Shown piece by piece: positions 49,315 through 59,800 of a stretch of 64,000 nt of DNA. Position 1 is the stretch's first letter, and every line of letters begins with the position of its first letter. The stretch is from Cryphonectria parasitica EP155 (Eukaryota; Ascomycota; Sordariomycetes; Diaporthales; Cryphonectriaceae), in NCBI RefSeq assembly GCF_011745365.1, contig NW_024468909.1, positions 7,130,001 through 7,194,000 on the forward strand. Reading direction: 5' to 3'. A program made the translations under genes and the position numbers. The notes below the pieces were generated by a model that was not told the origin of the DNA, did no database searches, and saw only the letters and a list, made by a program, of their open reading frames with translations.

Positions 49315-51385
49315 ATGATGCTGTTCAGCAGTTCCACACCAGCGTCCTCCATTCTTTTTCTCTTCCTTGGCCTTGCTCACATCGTATTCGGAGAGTTCAT
49401 CTCGACAGACTACGATGCATACAACGCAGGAGACCTGGGCCACCGCCCATACCACAGCTTCTACTCCAGCCCGGAACACGCACCTGTGCTGCAGGCCAAT
49501 GTCTGGAACGAGAGTGACATCTCCAAGGAGGGATCTCACATTTTCCTCCGCAACGATGGACAAAATGGGTCATCGCTCTCGTCGCCCCTGATCATCGACG
49601 CCAACGACCTCACCACGGTCTTCATGAACCGGTCCTTTGAGAACATCTTTGATGTGCGCGTCCAGGAGAACCTGGGCAAGAAGTACCTGACGTTCTGGGA
49701 GGGGCGCAGGGGCGACGGCATAAGTGATGGGTACGGGCTCGCATACGATGAGAATTACCGCCTGGCGTACAAAGTCTCGGCCAAGGGTCTCCGGGTCCGC
49801 GCAGATCTTCACGAGTTCGCCTTCACGGGGAATGGGACGGCTCTGCTCCTTGCCGTCGACCACAGGAAGGTCGATACGTCGCGATGGCCCGGGTGGCGAT
49901 ATGGCAAGAAGTTTTGGGTCCTAGATGAGGTGTTTCAGGAGGTGGACCTGGAGACGAACGAGGTCTTGTTTAGCTGGCGGCTTATGGATCACATCGATCC
50001 CATGGATTCTTTCGAGAGGGTCGCCCATGACTGGGACACCTATCATATGAACAGCATCCAAAAGGTAGCCCTCACCAGCCGCCTTGCAGAGAGACTGGGC
50101 TTCGGGCTAACACGTCATGAATACCTAGACCCAAGATGGAAACTATCTGATCTCGATCCGGCATCTCCACTCCATATATCTCATCAACGGCAAGACCGGC
50201 GATATTATGTGGACGCTGGGCGGCAAGCGCAACATCTTCAAGGAGCTCCCATCGCCCGACGGCTATGATGAGCCCCTCGCACCCCTCCTTACGATGGGCT
50301 GGCAGCACCACGCCCGCTGGGTGCCCAACACCAACGAGACCGAGATGACCTTCTTCGACAATCACCACAAGATCACCACGCACGGCGAGTGCAGGCCCGG
50401 ACAGTGCTCACGCGGCCTCCACATCCGCATCGACGACACCGTCTCGCCGCCGACCGCCCAGATCCTGCGGGAGTGGTTCCACCCATCACAGCTGCAGGCT
50501 CAGAGCCAGGGCAGCGTCCAGCCGCTCTCCGTGACTGAGGACGGCAGCTTCGACCGCGTCTTCATCGGCTGGGGCAGGTGCCCTACATTCACGGAGCACG
50601 ACGCCGTGACGGGCGAGGCGGTGATGGACGTGCAGTTCTCACCCTGGCACAGCGAGGAGATCCCGGATGCGCTGGACAATTACCGCGCGTACAAGCAGGA
50701 CTGGGTGGGCAAGCCATGGTGGACCCCGTCTGTGGTGCTGCGGGAGGGCGAGCTGGGCGAGGAGGGCGAGCTGGAGGTGTACGTCAGCTGGAACGGCGCG
50801 ACTGAGGTGCGGAACTGGACCGTGAAGGGTCTCGTGGGCCGAGACGAGATCGACGTGAGAAAAGGTGAACAGAGTCTGGAGATTCTGGCGAGCTCGCGGC
50901 GGACGGGCTTCGAGACGAGGATGACTGTCAACAGGACTGCGCTGCAGTACCTCTGGGCTGAGGCGCTGGATGGGCAAGGGAATATCCTTGGCTCCACGGA
51001 GACCCTGAACCTCGTCAGTGGGAATGTCACCATCCTCCCGTTCGGGATGGATGATGGCCATTGGAAGGAAGGGGAAGAGCTCGAGACGACATCGCCTGTC
51101 GTCACATGGTCTCTGGTGGGTGGTGGTGCCGTCGTCGGCCTTTGCCTGGTGTTGATAGGAGGAAGAGTCCTTTGGCAGCGCTACAGAGAGTACGATGCGC
51201 TGGATGCAGACGACTTCGATGAGGATGTCGGGTCGGATATGGATATGCAGTCAGTCGCCGAGTTCGACTTCATGAGAGCTGATATGGCCCCTGAGCCATG
51301 GCAGGACTATTCTCCTCTGGTTGGCTCTCGCATCAAGCAAGAAAATGATGCATTAGATGATGGAGATACATCGGACTCCGACTGA
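49315..51385 (+). CDS. Arylsulfotransferase (ASST)-family protein, membrane-anchored
   Basis: Two exons: join(49315..50064, 50129..51385), 668 aa; a 64-bp intron with a ctaac branch site and acceptor cctag. It starts at the first of two adjacent ATGs and opens with a signal peptide (SILFLFLGLAHIVFGEF). The body is a beta-propeller-like ASST domain, with blocks HDWDTYHMNSIQK, DGNYLISIRHLHSIYLI and GDIMWTLGGKRNIF across the splice junction. These are the typical repeats of fungal members. Near the C-terminus a membrane segment (TWSLVGGGAVVGLCLVLIGG) precedes an acidic cytoplasmic tail of about 70 residues. It therefore seems to be a luminal or surface protein held by one TM. Bacterial relatives transfer sulfate between phenols; the activity of fungal members is unproven, so enzymatic function is inferred only from the family. 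Confidence 0.9.
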
Positions 51386-52172
51386 AGAAGGCGAAGCCGA
51401 ATTTTCGATGTGTTTGGAAAAATTATTTGCTCAACTTTTTACGTATTGGTTTAAGGGCGGAGTCTGTCTTGCAAGATACCCACAAAGAAAAGCAGAGGCC
51501 ATGAGCTGTCTTCATTCATAATCGCAATGAGCATAGTATTAGGTTGCATAGAAAGCCAAACAAAATCTGTTCGAATGTGCTACGAGCGAGCGAGAGAGAT
51601 AGAGAGAGCTGGGCCGATCTGTACGCCCGTATCTTCATGCCCGTGTCGACAGGCGCAGAACATGTCCTTATCCATAAATCGACTGTCGGTGGGACAAATC
51701 GCTGCGTACAAGGTTCGAGGCTTGGCTGTGAACTGTTCACGTCATACAGGCTTTGCAGAGATGCGAGCTTGTGAAGCAATTGAGAACGAGGGACCAACAA
51801 AGAACTGATTGGCGCGGTCGGGGTGGACTGACTGAGTCGAGTTCGCTTTGAAGTCGAAGAATAGGTGGTACTGTATTTACAGTAGTCTTGGAGCCCCGCC
51901 TTTTCGTGCTAGTTGCAAGTTATTGATTGGCTACAGAGGCACAGCAGCGCTAATCCTCTCTAGGCACCCCCCTGTCCACGTAGCCTCGAACTCTGCTCAG
52001 TGCAGCCAAGCAAGAAAAATTTACGGCCGGCAATATTCAATTTCCTTCGTTTGTTCTGCCTGTACGAACAACCCACGCGAAAGCAAAGAGAAACGAAAAC
52101 CCCGACAACAGCCATACCAGCCTGCAGCACAACCACCGTTTCAAGATCCTATATCGCAAATAGATCGCCAAG
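51386..52172. other. Intergenic region
   Basis: Between the ASST-family gene and NOP10. No gene. It contains a short GAGA-type run near 51587-51608 and the presumed leader of NOP10. Confidence 0.5.
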
Positions 52173-52355
52173 ATGCATCTCATGTGCAACGTCGACGGCT
52201 CGGGCAAGCGGGTCTACACCCTCAAGAAGGTCCTCGAGGGCAAGGTGACAAAGTCGGCGCACCCCGCCCGCTTCTCTCCTGACGACAAGTGGTCCAAGCA
52301 TAGGGTCCTGCTCAGGAAGAGGTTTAACAGGCTTCCCTCGGCCAAAGGTGGGTGA
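52173..52355 (+). CDS. NOP10: H/ACA ribonucleoprotein subunit Nop10
   Basis: 60 aa, close to the usual length of about 64. The start [20 protein letters not shown] and the block [20 protein letters not shown] are diagnostic of eukaryotic Nop10. Nop10 is a core protein of H/ACA snoRNPs; with the pseudouridine synthase Cbf5/dyskerin, Gar1 and Nhp2 it acts in rRNA pseudouridylation and processing in the nucleolus. The frame stops directly after SAKGG, where Nop10 normally ends. The last codons overlap a possible donor (gtgggt at 52348); splicing to an acceptor at 52469 would replace the final two residues with 49 others, ending at 52618. I prefer the short form because the family ends here. It converges with NOB1, another ribosome-biogenesis gene. 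Confidence 0.93.
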   Translation: MHLMCNVDGSGKRVYTLKKVLEGKVTKSAHPARFSPDDKWSKHRVLLRKRFNRLPSAKGG

Positions 52356-53090
52356 CAATACCAGACAGACTCTGCTCGCTCTTCTGCTACCGGCGGTCCG
52401 CTGACCGTCAGCTTGCGATACAATAGCGGCCGCTTAAATTTGCACCCTTGACTTTCGAATGCCTAACAGACCAATGGCTATACGAAAATACGATCCGGGC
52501 CACGATGACAGGCACGCGTACTGAACGACTCGCCCAATTGGACGGGAAGACTCTCAATCGGACTCACGACCAGAGTCGTGCGCAGGACGTTTCTGTGGTG
52601 GAGGACAACAATCAATAAATCTCTTTTGGGTCACGGCGTGGCGCAAGAGCTAGTTTTAGAAACTGGCAATGGAAGTCATGGGATCAACATGTCTTTGGTA
52701 TCAATTCGACCACTGGATCACGGCCTCGCCGGCCTATGAAGCTGGGAGGCGCTTTAGCACGCTACATACGGGATCGAGGGAGGTGATGAAAAGTCTGATT
52801 TGGAATATGCAGTCTGCAACATTTCCACACATAAATTGAGGGTGTGGAGTTTATTCGACTTGATTCGACTTCGAACGGCGTTGGTGGCTAGCTGAGGGTC
52901 CGGGGAAAATACACCTTTCTCATCATTTCCTGTCATCAACAATGCAATACAAAAGAAAGCCATCATAAATCATCTCATTCCATCGTGGGCACATATCGGT
53001 GTCGAGTTCTATCGATGGCCTGTGAGAGAACTGAACCGGGCACCAGAGGCTTGGATTCACTTGCTGGAAGGAGTTCTCTAATCTCCCTCT
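52356..53090. other. Convergent region between NOP10 and NOB1
   Basis: It includes an open stretch at 52470-52618 that could be an alternative terminal exon of NOP10; otherwise no coding sense. About 470 bases beyond it are 3-prime flanks. Confidence 0.5.
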
Positions 53091-54611
53091 CTATCGCCTC
53101 TTCTTCGCATTCACGTTTCGGCCGGCGCCTACCCTTATGCGCCCGTGTCCGCCCGTCCTCTCTCCACTGACGAGGTTAGGCAGGTAATCCTCGTCCATCA
53201 GGTCACGCTGTCTTGACCTGCGGTCCGAGTCTGCCTTGCGCACATATTCCTTCTGGTCCTCCGCCAAGATCAGATCCGCGCCCCAGTGGTTCTTCCCCCC
53301 GCCCTGCACGTTGGCCTGTTTGCCATTGGCACTGCCGTGAACAGGCTTTGGTATGCTGTAGACATTGCCTCGCTTGTTGTACTGGAAGTTCTTCTTGAGA
53401 TGTAGACGCATGTTGCCTGACGAGTCAGTCGAGCAGCTGGTCCGCGTCAGCGTGGCCTGTCCGCACTTGGGACAAAACTGCCTGTCCATCTGCCTCGTCC
53501 AATGGAAGCAGCCGTAGCACCGTAGCACCCATGTCTTCAGCTGTTTTATGCGCGAGAGGTTGGAGGGCGAGACAAGACTACATGGTGCGTTAGCATTTGG
53601 TCAGGCAACAGCGAGTTTGGGAGAGGTTCATCGGTATGTGTAGTACGTACTTGAGGTTGATCCGCAGGGCCACATTCTGCATAGCGAAATCAGAGGTGAG
53701 CAGGGCTGCCTGCAGAGTCTCCTGTATGGCCTCCGAAGGGGCTGCCACCTGGTTGTCCTTGGCTTGGTGTTTCTTGAGATTTGAAGGTGTGATCCAACCA
53801 TCACTATCGTCGTCTTCATCATCAGGAACCACCTCAACGGCACCAGGATCCTGGCTGTCATTCCCTTGCTGATGTTGCTCTGGCTCCGGATCTAGACTAA
53901 GCTGTGCCACTTTCGATTCCACAGCGTTGTCTCCCGCATCAGCCACTGGAACGTTTTGATCTTCTCTCGATGCACCGGTGCCCTCTGCCGCGGCGTCCTC
54001 GATAGGAGGCGTCGAGTCAGATGGAGGGCCTTGGTGTTGACGTGTGACCTCAGCTGTCTCGTCCACTGTCTCATCCTTGCCACCGTTCTCTGTTGTGCTG
54101 TCGTCATTGGCGGCAGGAGGCTTGCCATTGAGGCTCTTCTGCCCCGGATCTTTCCTGATCCTCCAATCTCCGCCATTTCGCTCGAGCTCGAGCTCATAGC
54201 ATAATGCCAAAAGGTGTATGTCCGGCTTGCTGAGGACCTCAAGATCACCGGTACGCCTCGAGAAGTCGGTGATGAATTTGATCGATTCTGGTCGCGGGCT
54301 TCGGAGCTTGAGGAATGGCAGGAGAGTCGTCTGTACTCGAGAGCGCGTGGCCTCGTCCTGTAGTGGTTGGTAGAAGTCAATGGTTAGCAACAACAATAGT
54401 CGAGGTAGGATCTGCGCTTCAAAGAGAGGCTTACTTTTATCTCAGCAAGGACAGAGGGGATTGTGTACAGTTCTTCTGCTTGGGAGAGAAGCGTTGACAA
54501 GGCTGGCTCGTTCTTGATCAGAGGACCTGTGTCGACGATGAGGCTGTGGATTCTCTTCCGCTGCGCAGCATCGGCTGCCGAGGCAGTTCCTAGGCTGGCT
54601 TGCGAAGCCAT
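53091..54611 (-). CDS. NOB1: Endoribonuclease Nob1 (20S pre-rRNA site D cleavage)
   Basis: Three exons: complement(join(53091..53577, 53651..54357, 54435..54611)), 456 aa; introns of 73 and 77 bp. The N-terminal PIN domain shows LIVDTGPLIK (catalytic D27), a conserved acidic residue in LAEIKDEATRSR and SKPDIHLLALCYELE (D105), the usual metal-binding acids. A long acidic/Gln-rich linker follows (DDEDDDSDGWITPSN, with the WITPSN motif typical of Nob1). The C-terminal zinc ribbon is VLRCYGCF then FCPKCGQ (CxxC...CxxC). It ends in a basic tail (NVNAKKRR). Nob1 cuts 20S pre-rRNA to form the mature 18S 3-prime end in the cytoplasm. Length agrees with fungal orthologues, and all key residues are present. 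Confidence 0.95.
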
Positions 54612-56835
54612 TGAGGATTTTGACAGAGTTCCTCGGAAAAGAACAATGCTTGTTATTTCCAATAATCTCGTGGTCCGTACGCTAGAGAGATGTTGCAATG
54701 AAGAATCGGGCAGATGAGTTGGCTGTCTGATTGTGTTCAGAGTGTCCGTAGGCCGGCAAATGCCCCATCATCAGTTGGCTTGATTTGCGGCTGCATTCAC
54801 AGAAGAAAAAAAACGACCTTATCGTTATCAGTCAGAAGGTGGGGTATGAGAATTGTGTCGTACTGTGTACTTGGATGTTGGCGGCAGAATCGCCTAGAAT
54901 GTAAGTACATAGTCGACATCATGGCAGCTTAGAACAGATACGGCAGGCGGTCACTGCAAGGGGCTAGCGCGATGGAGAGCATCGACTTCTACTGTGTTAG
55001 TAGACCCAAAGCCTTCGAATCTCATCTCGTCTTTTCGTCCAAGATCCCGCTACCAAGACGCTTGTTTGTTCGTGAAACACTTTTAGACGAGTCGTCCCTA
55101 ACCGCAATGCACTACTCGCTCATGGCTCACCGTCTCTTATTTCAGCCAGCCACGCGACTGCCCCAGCTGGGTTGCTCAGCAAAAGGCCAGACGCTCGTTC
55201 GGATGCATGGTTGGTGCTGACTTCGTTGTCGTGAGCCGCGGGTCTGGACCTCGACCGCCTGCAGGTGCCATTTCAGGTTGCTGTTCGTTTACAATATGCT
55301 TCTGCAACATGCTTCTGCTTCCTCAGGAACGTCATTGTGGCTTTCCTGGTTTCAAGATTCGCCCGCGTGAGCGTCTGTGACTGATGAGTTGTCCATCACT
55401 AGACACCGCCTCAGTCAGTCAATCACTTCAGCACGTTGTGCCTGCTCTGGACTGACTTCTCCCGAGGTCCTCACGCCTTCTGACATCCACGAATCGCTCT
55501 CAAAAAAGTTTCGATACATGTCTCAAGGTTTTCAGAGGTTGCCACTTGGTCACACAAGGTTCTATCCAACAATGTCCCAAGCTCACTACGCCCGAGACCG
55601 GGGGTTCACATATGACCTTTGGATCCTTTGTTCAGGCAGTCGTTGTGCGTGGTGATACCTACGCTACATCCAGACAAGCCACTTCGTTTCCCATGGACAT
55701 CGACAGGAGGTCAGGTGCAGGATCTTGGTCAGTATGGGTAGTTCAAATGCTACCTCGCACCGAAAACTTTGAAATGGCTCCGGATGTGCTACAGATCGCA
55801 CCTGGTCTGCTAGAGCGAGTCCTTGGGAATACTGGTCTTCGGGTCTGACAAGCGCCAAGGCTCCACGCCACCGGTATTTGCCTTTTTTCTTCTTTTTTTT
55901 CCTTCTTCCCCTGTCGGCAAAGGCGCCCTTTGTTGTCCTTTACTACGTGTGTGGCGGTGAATTAAGGGGTCTGGGCTGGCGAATAAGTACGCTTGCGGAC
56001 CATGAGAACACCCATCCAAACACATCATTTCTTCACGGGGTATTGTCTGAAGCGAACGAGAATATCAGCGAAGCCTGCCGGATAGTTACCTGTGCTCGTG
56101 TAAATTTCTTTTCCCCTTTTCTTCAAACACACTATTGAAAGTCGACATATTCTGCCATGTGCCGCGCTGCGGTTAAGGCTTAAGTCATGCCCCGTTCCAG
56201 CTGACATTCTAGCTTGTGGCTGCTTGACTAGGACCGTGGGAGCAATCTCTTACCTCTCATTGCTGGGTTGTCAGATTCTCTCCCTTCCCTGATTAATTTT
56301 TGCTCGAGTTTGCTCTGTTTGAGGATCCACAGGTATCAGCTGAATCGCGACCGCCATAGCGCCAAGATGGCGCGGACAGGTACGCGCAGGAATGCGAGCG
56401 CCAACGATATTAGACCCGGCGGCAACGGGGCTCCCGCAATGACGCTATAAAATGAATACCGAAGTCCCCTTTCTCGGATAATGTAAGGGACGCACAGATG
56501 CCAGGCTTGCACAGGAGTCAGCAACACCGTCACAAACTCTGTGGACGACGAGAAAAGTCTGTGCTGAGATGCTCCCCGGGCTGGCGAAATACACAAGGCA
56601 GACCAAGGAGTGGGCACATACTTGCTAGACCAGGACTATTATTCTGATCGCCACCGGCCATTTCACACGTCCTTGAGAAATACGAAAGAAGAGGTTTACT
56701 ACATAAATGGGCTACTAGCTGTAGTCCATCAAGCCTGGAGATTTTTCTCTCCGTACGGTCGTTACCAATCGCCACAGTCCTTTGCAATTTTCCAGGCACA
56801 GTTCGGCACCAATAGCCTTTTATTTATCAAAGACA
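54612..56835. other. 2.2-kb intergenic region
   Basis: No supported gene on either strand; open frames are short and unlike proteins. The final part is the presumed promoter of the NRPS-like gene. Confidence 0.5.
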
Positions 56836-59800
56836 ATGCTAGGCGTAGTCCAGCCAGATCTGGAGGAACTCTTACAGAGACTCAACTCTCGACAGCTGTC
56901 GCCTGAAGAGGCGTGGGAAGCTCTCAGACTCTTGTCCACCTCACTACAACAGAGCCAAGACTCATGGCGAACGCTCGACCTGATCCGTTGCCATTCGAGG
57001 CTCGGTGCTCTACATCGGGGACTCGGACCATCTGGCAGCTCAGAGGAGTCTAAGGCATTGCTGCAGGACACGGCATGCCATATCAAGCAGACATATCGGT
57101 CTCTCGCGGATTTCATACCGCATAAGCCGGGTGCAGCGCTCTACAGATCGGATACGGCAAAATATATCTCCCATCAGTATCTGCAGGAGTTTGTTGAGCA
57201 GTTCGCCCTTCCAATCGAGAGCCAAGAGAAAAGCAAGCCAGTGGTGTCCATCGCGCTTCCGAACGGTCCACTGCTGGCGGCCGTGTGCGTAGCAGTCACA
57301 GCTCACTATGTGGCTGCACCTATCAACCCAGCAGCCGGCGCAGAGCAGTTCCAGGCAGATGTATTGCAAGCTGGGGCCAGATGCATCCTCACAACACAAG
57401 AAGGCTATTCCAAACTCGACATGGGAAGCGGTTGGATCCAAGCCAACAACATAGTCGTTCTTCTTGTGGACTTGACCGAAGATATGAGGATCACAATCTC
57501 GACACTCGCTGGTGCTCCGGCTTCTGTGGAGGCGCCAGCACCGCCTAACACAGCTGACGATATTGCCTTGGTTCTCTTCACTAGTGGTACATCGGGGAAG
57601 AAAAAGGTGGTTCCAATTACGACGCATTCCATTATAGCGGGCGTGGCATTTGTTATTGAGAGTTGGCAGTTGACGCCTGAGGATGTCTGCTTGAACATGA
57701 TGCCCCTCTACCATATGTAAGTTTGGCTCCCCTATTGGTGCTGTCACAGTAATTAACAGATGCTCAAGTGGTGGTCTTGTTCGGAACATATTTGCGCCAA
57801 TATTCTCCTCTGGATCAACCATCTGTTGTTCAGTATTCGACCCCAGCTCCTTCTGGGACATTGTGGACACATCTTTACCGACCTGGTACTACGCATCCCC
57901 GTCGATGCATTCTTTGATTCTGGCCGAGTCTACAGTCAGGTCACGTGCCTTGGAAAACAGCAGAATTCGTCTGGTCTGCAATGCCGCTGGCGGTCTTCTT
58001 CCTTCCCTGGCGATTCAGCTTCGCGACACCTTCGACGCTGTGGTTTTGCCCAGCTACGGCATGACGGAATGTATGCCAATTTCCACGCCTCCTGTCGACT
58101 ACAGGCTGAGCCGTCCTGGAACTTCGGGTGTCAGCACGGGTCCTGAGTTGGCCATTCTCAATGATCAATTCAAGGCGGTTTTATCAAATACGGTCGGCCG
58201 TATCTGTGTTCGTGGTGAGCCACTGTTTTCTGGATACCTACAGCCGGATGGATCCATCGATCGATCTGCTTTCACCGACGATGGCTGGTTCGACACGGGT
58301 GACTTGGGATATATGGACAGTGATGGCTATTTGTACATCACGGGCCGCAATAAGGAAGTCATCAACCGCGGGGGGGAACTCATATCACCAATGGAGGTCG
58401 AGAATGCCATCATCGCCGCTGCGCTGAAGCCGAGCTCGCCGCTGCACGAACGCGTTACTCAAGCTCTAGCTTTCTCAGTTCAACACGATGTCCTCCAAGA
58501 AGTCGTCGGTGTGGCTCTCGTCACTCCTTCCGGTGTCCCGCGACCGGACCTCCGCCTCCTTCACAGCTCTCTGAAGACATCTCTCCAACAAGTCAAGTGG
58601 CCGGCCCTCATTGTCTACATGTCTGATCTGCCAAAGAAAAACAACAAGATTCTAAGAATCAAATTGGCAGAACGCCTCTCCTTGCCGCAGCTTACGGACC
58701 AGACCATCTACATCGCACGTCACTGGGAAGCCGATTGCCCCCCGCCGGACCAGGAAGTCTCGGTGCCTATTCTTTGCAAAACTTGCAAGATCAACGTCAA
58801 CGCCCTCTGGAAGGAATTTTCGTGCATTCTTCCTCATGACTGTTCCTTTTGCATCCGCATGAGCCCCAAAGATAGGACGGTGGGTGTCATCATAGCGCCG
58901 ACAGACCCAGATCGTCTTCAACTAGATGAGACATTTGCAGCTCACGTCAAGTCAAAATTGGAGACCAGCCTGCCAGGGTACATGATGCCTACGAGGATTC
59001 AAACCCTCCAGGTTGCTTTGCCAGTTGATATCCATGGCAAGCTGGATGATAGGGCACTTCGGAGATACCTCGCCCAGGTTGAGGCATCCTCGTCCGGCGA
59101 GAACGGCTCATCTGTGGAGAGAAGAGTCGCCAAGGCCTTCTCTTCTGTACTCAACCTGAACACGGCAGATATTGGTGCCAATGCGAACTTTTTCGACTTG
59201 GGCGGCGACTCTCTCCGAGCTGGCAGGTTGCTGTCCCTGCTCAGGGCCGAATTCAACTCGCACATAACCATCGACGTGATATTTCAGCATGGTTCCGTAC
59301 GCGAATTGGCGGATTATATCGGGAAGAAAATTTCTGATGGAGAATGCTCCAAAGCTCAGCAATCGGACGAGTCATTTGTCGCCCAAGGCTGTGAGGAGAC
59401 TCACTCATCGACTCGGTGGTCGCTCATGGCCTTACAGCTCTTACCCATGTTCGTCTTCTATCCTGTGCGCCGCGCGTATCAGTGGACTATTTTCATGGTC
59501 TTTTTGGCATATACCCAGACGTGGGTGACTACGAATTACGTCCCTGGCCGGTTGCTCAATCTCAGCATCTCCATTCTTGTCGCCCGCCTCGTTACAAAGG
59601 CTGTTATACCATGGGTGGGCATCGCCGCCAAGTGGCTCATCATCGGCCGGTACAAAGAGGGACTGTACCCTATGTGGGGGTCGTACCACACCCGATGGTG
59701 GATGGTCCAAAAGATCGTAGACATATGTGGCCATGGTCTCTTTGCCCAAACGAATTACACTTCGTGTCTCTACCTCCGCCTCATGGGTGCCAGAATTGGC

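Noticed and set aside
55546..55848. 100-codon plus-strand frame in the gap before the NRPS-like gene
   Set aside because: No homology sense, no splice partners, and composition like the surrounding non-coding DNA.
57040..57870. 276-codon minus-strand frame
   Set aside because: Antisense to the adenylation domain of the NRPS-like gene; the plus-strand motifs are unmistakable.
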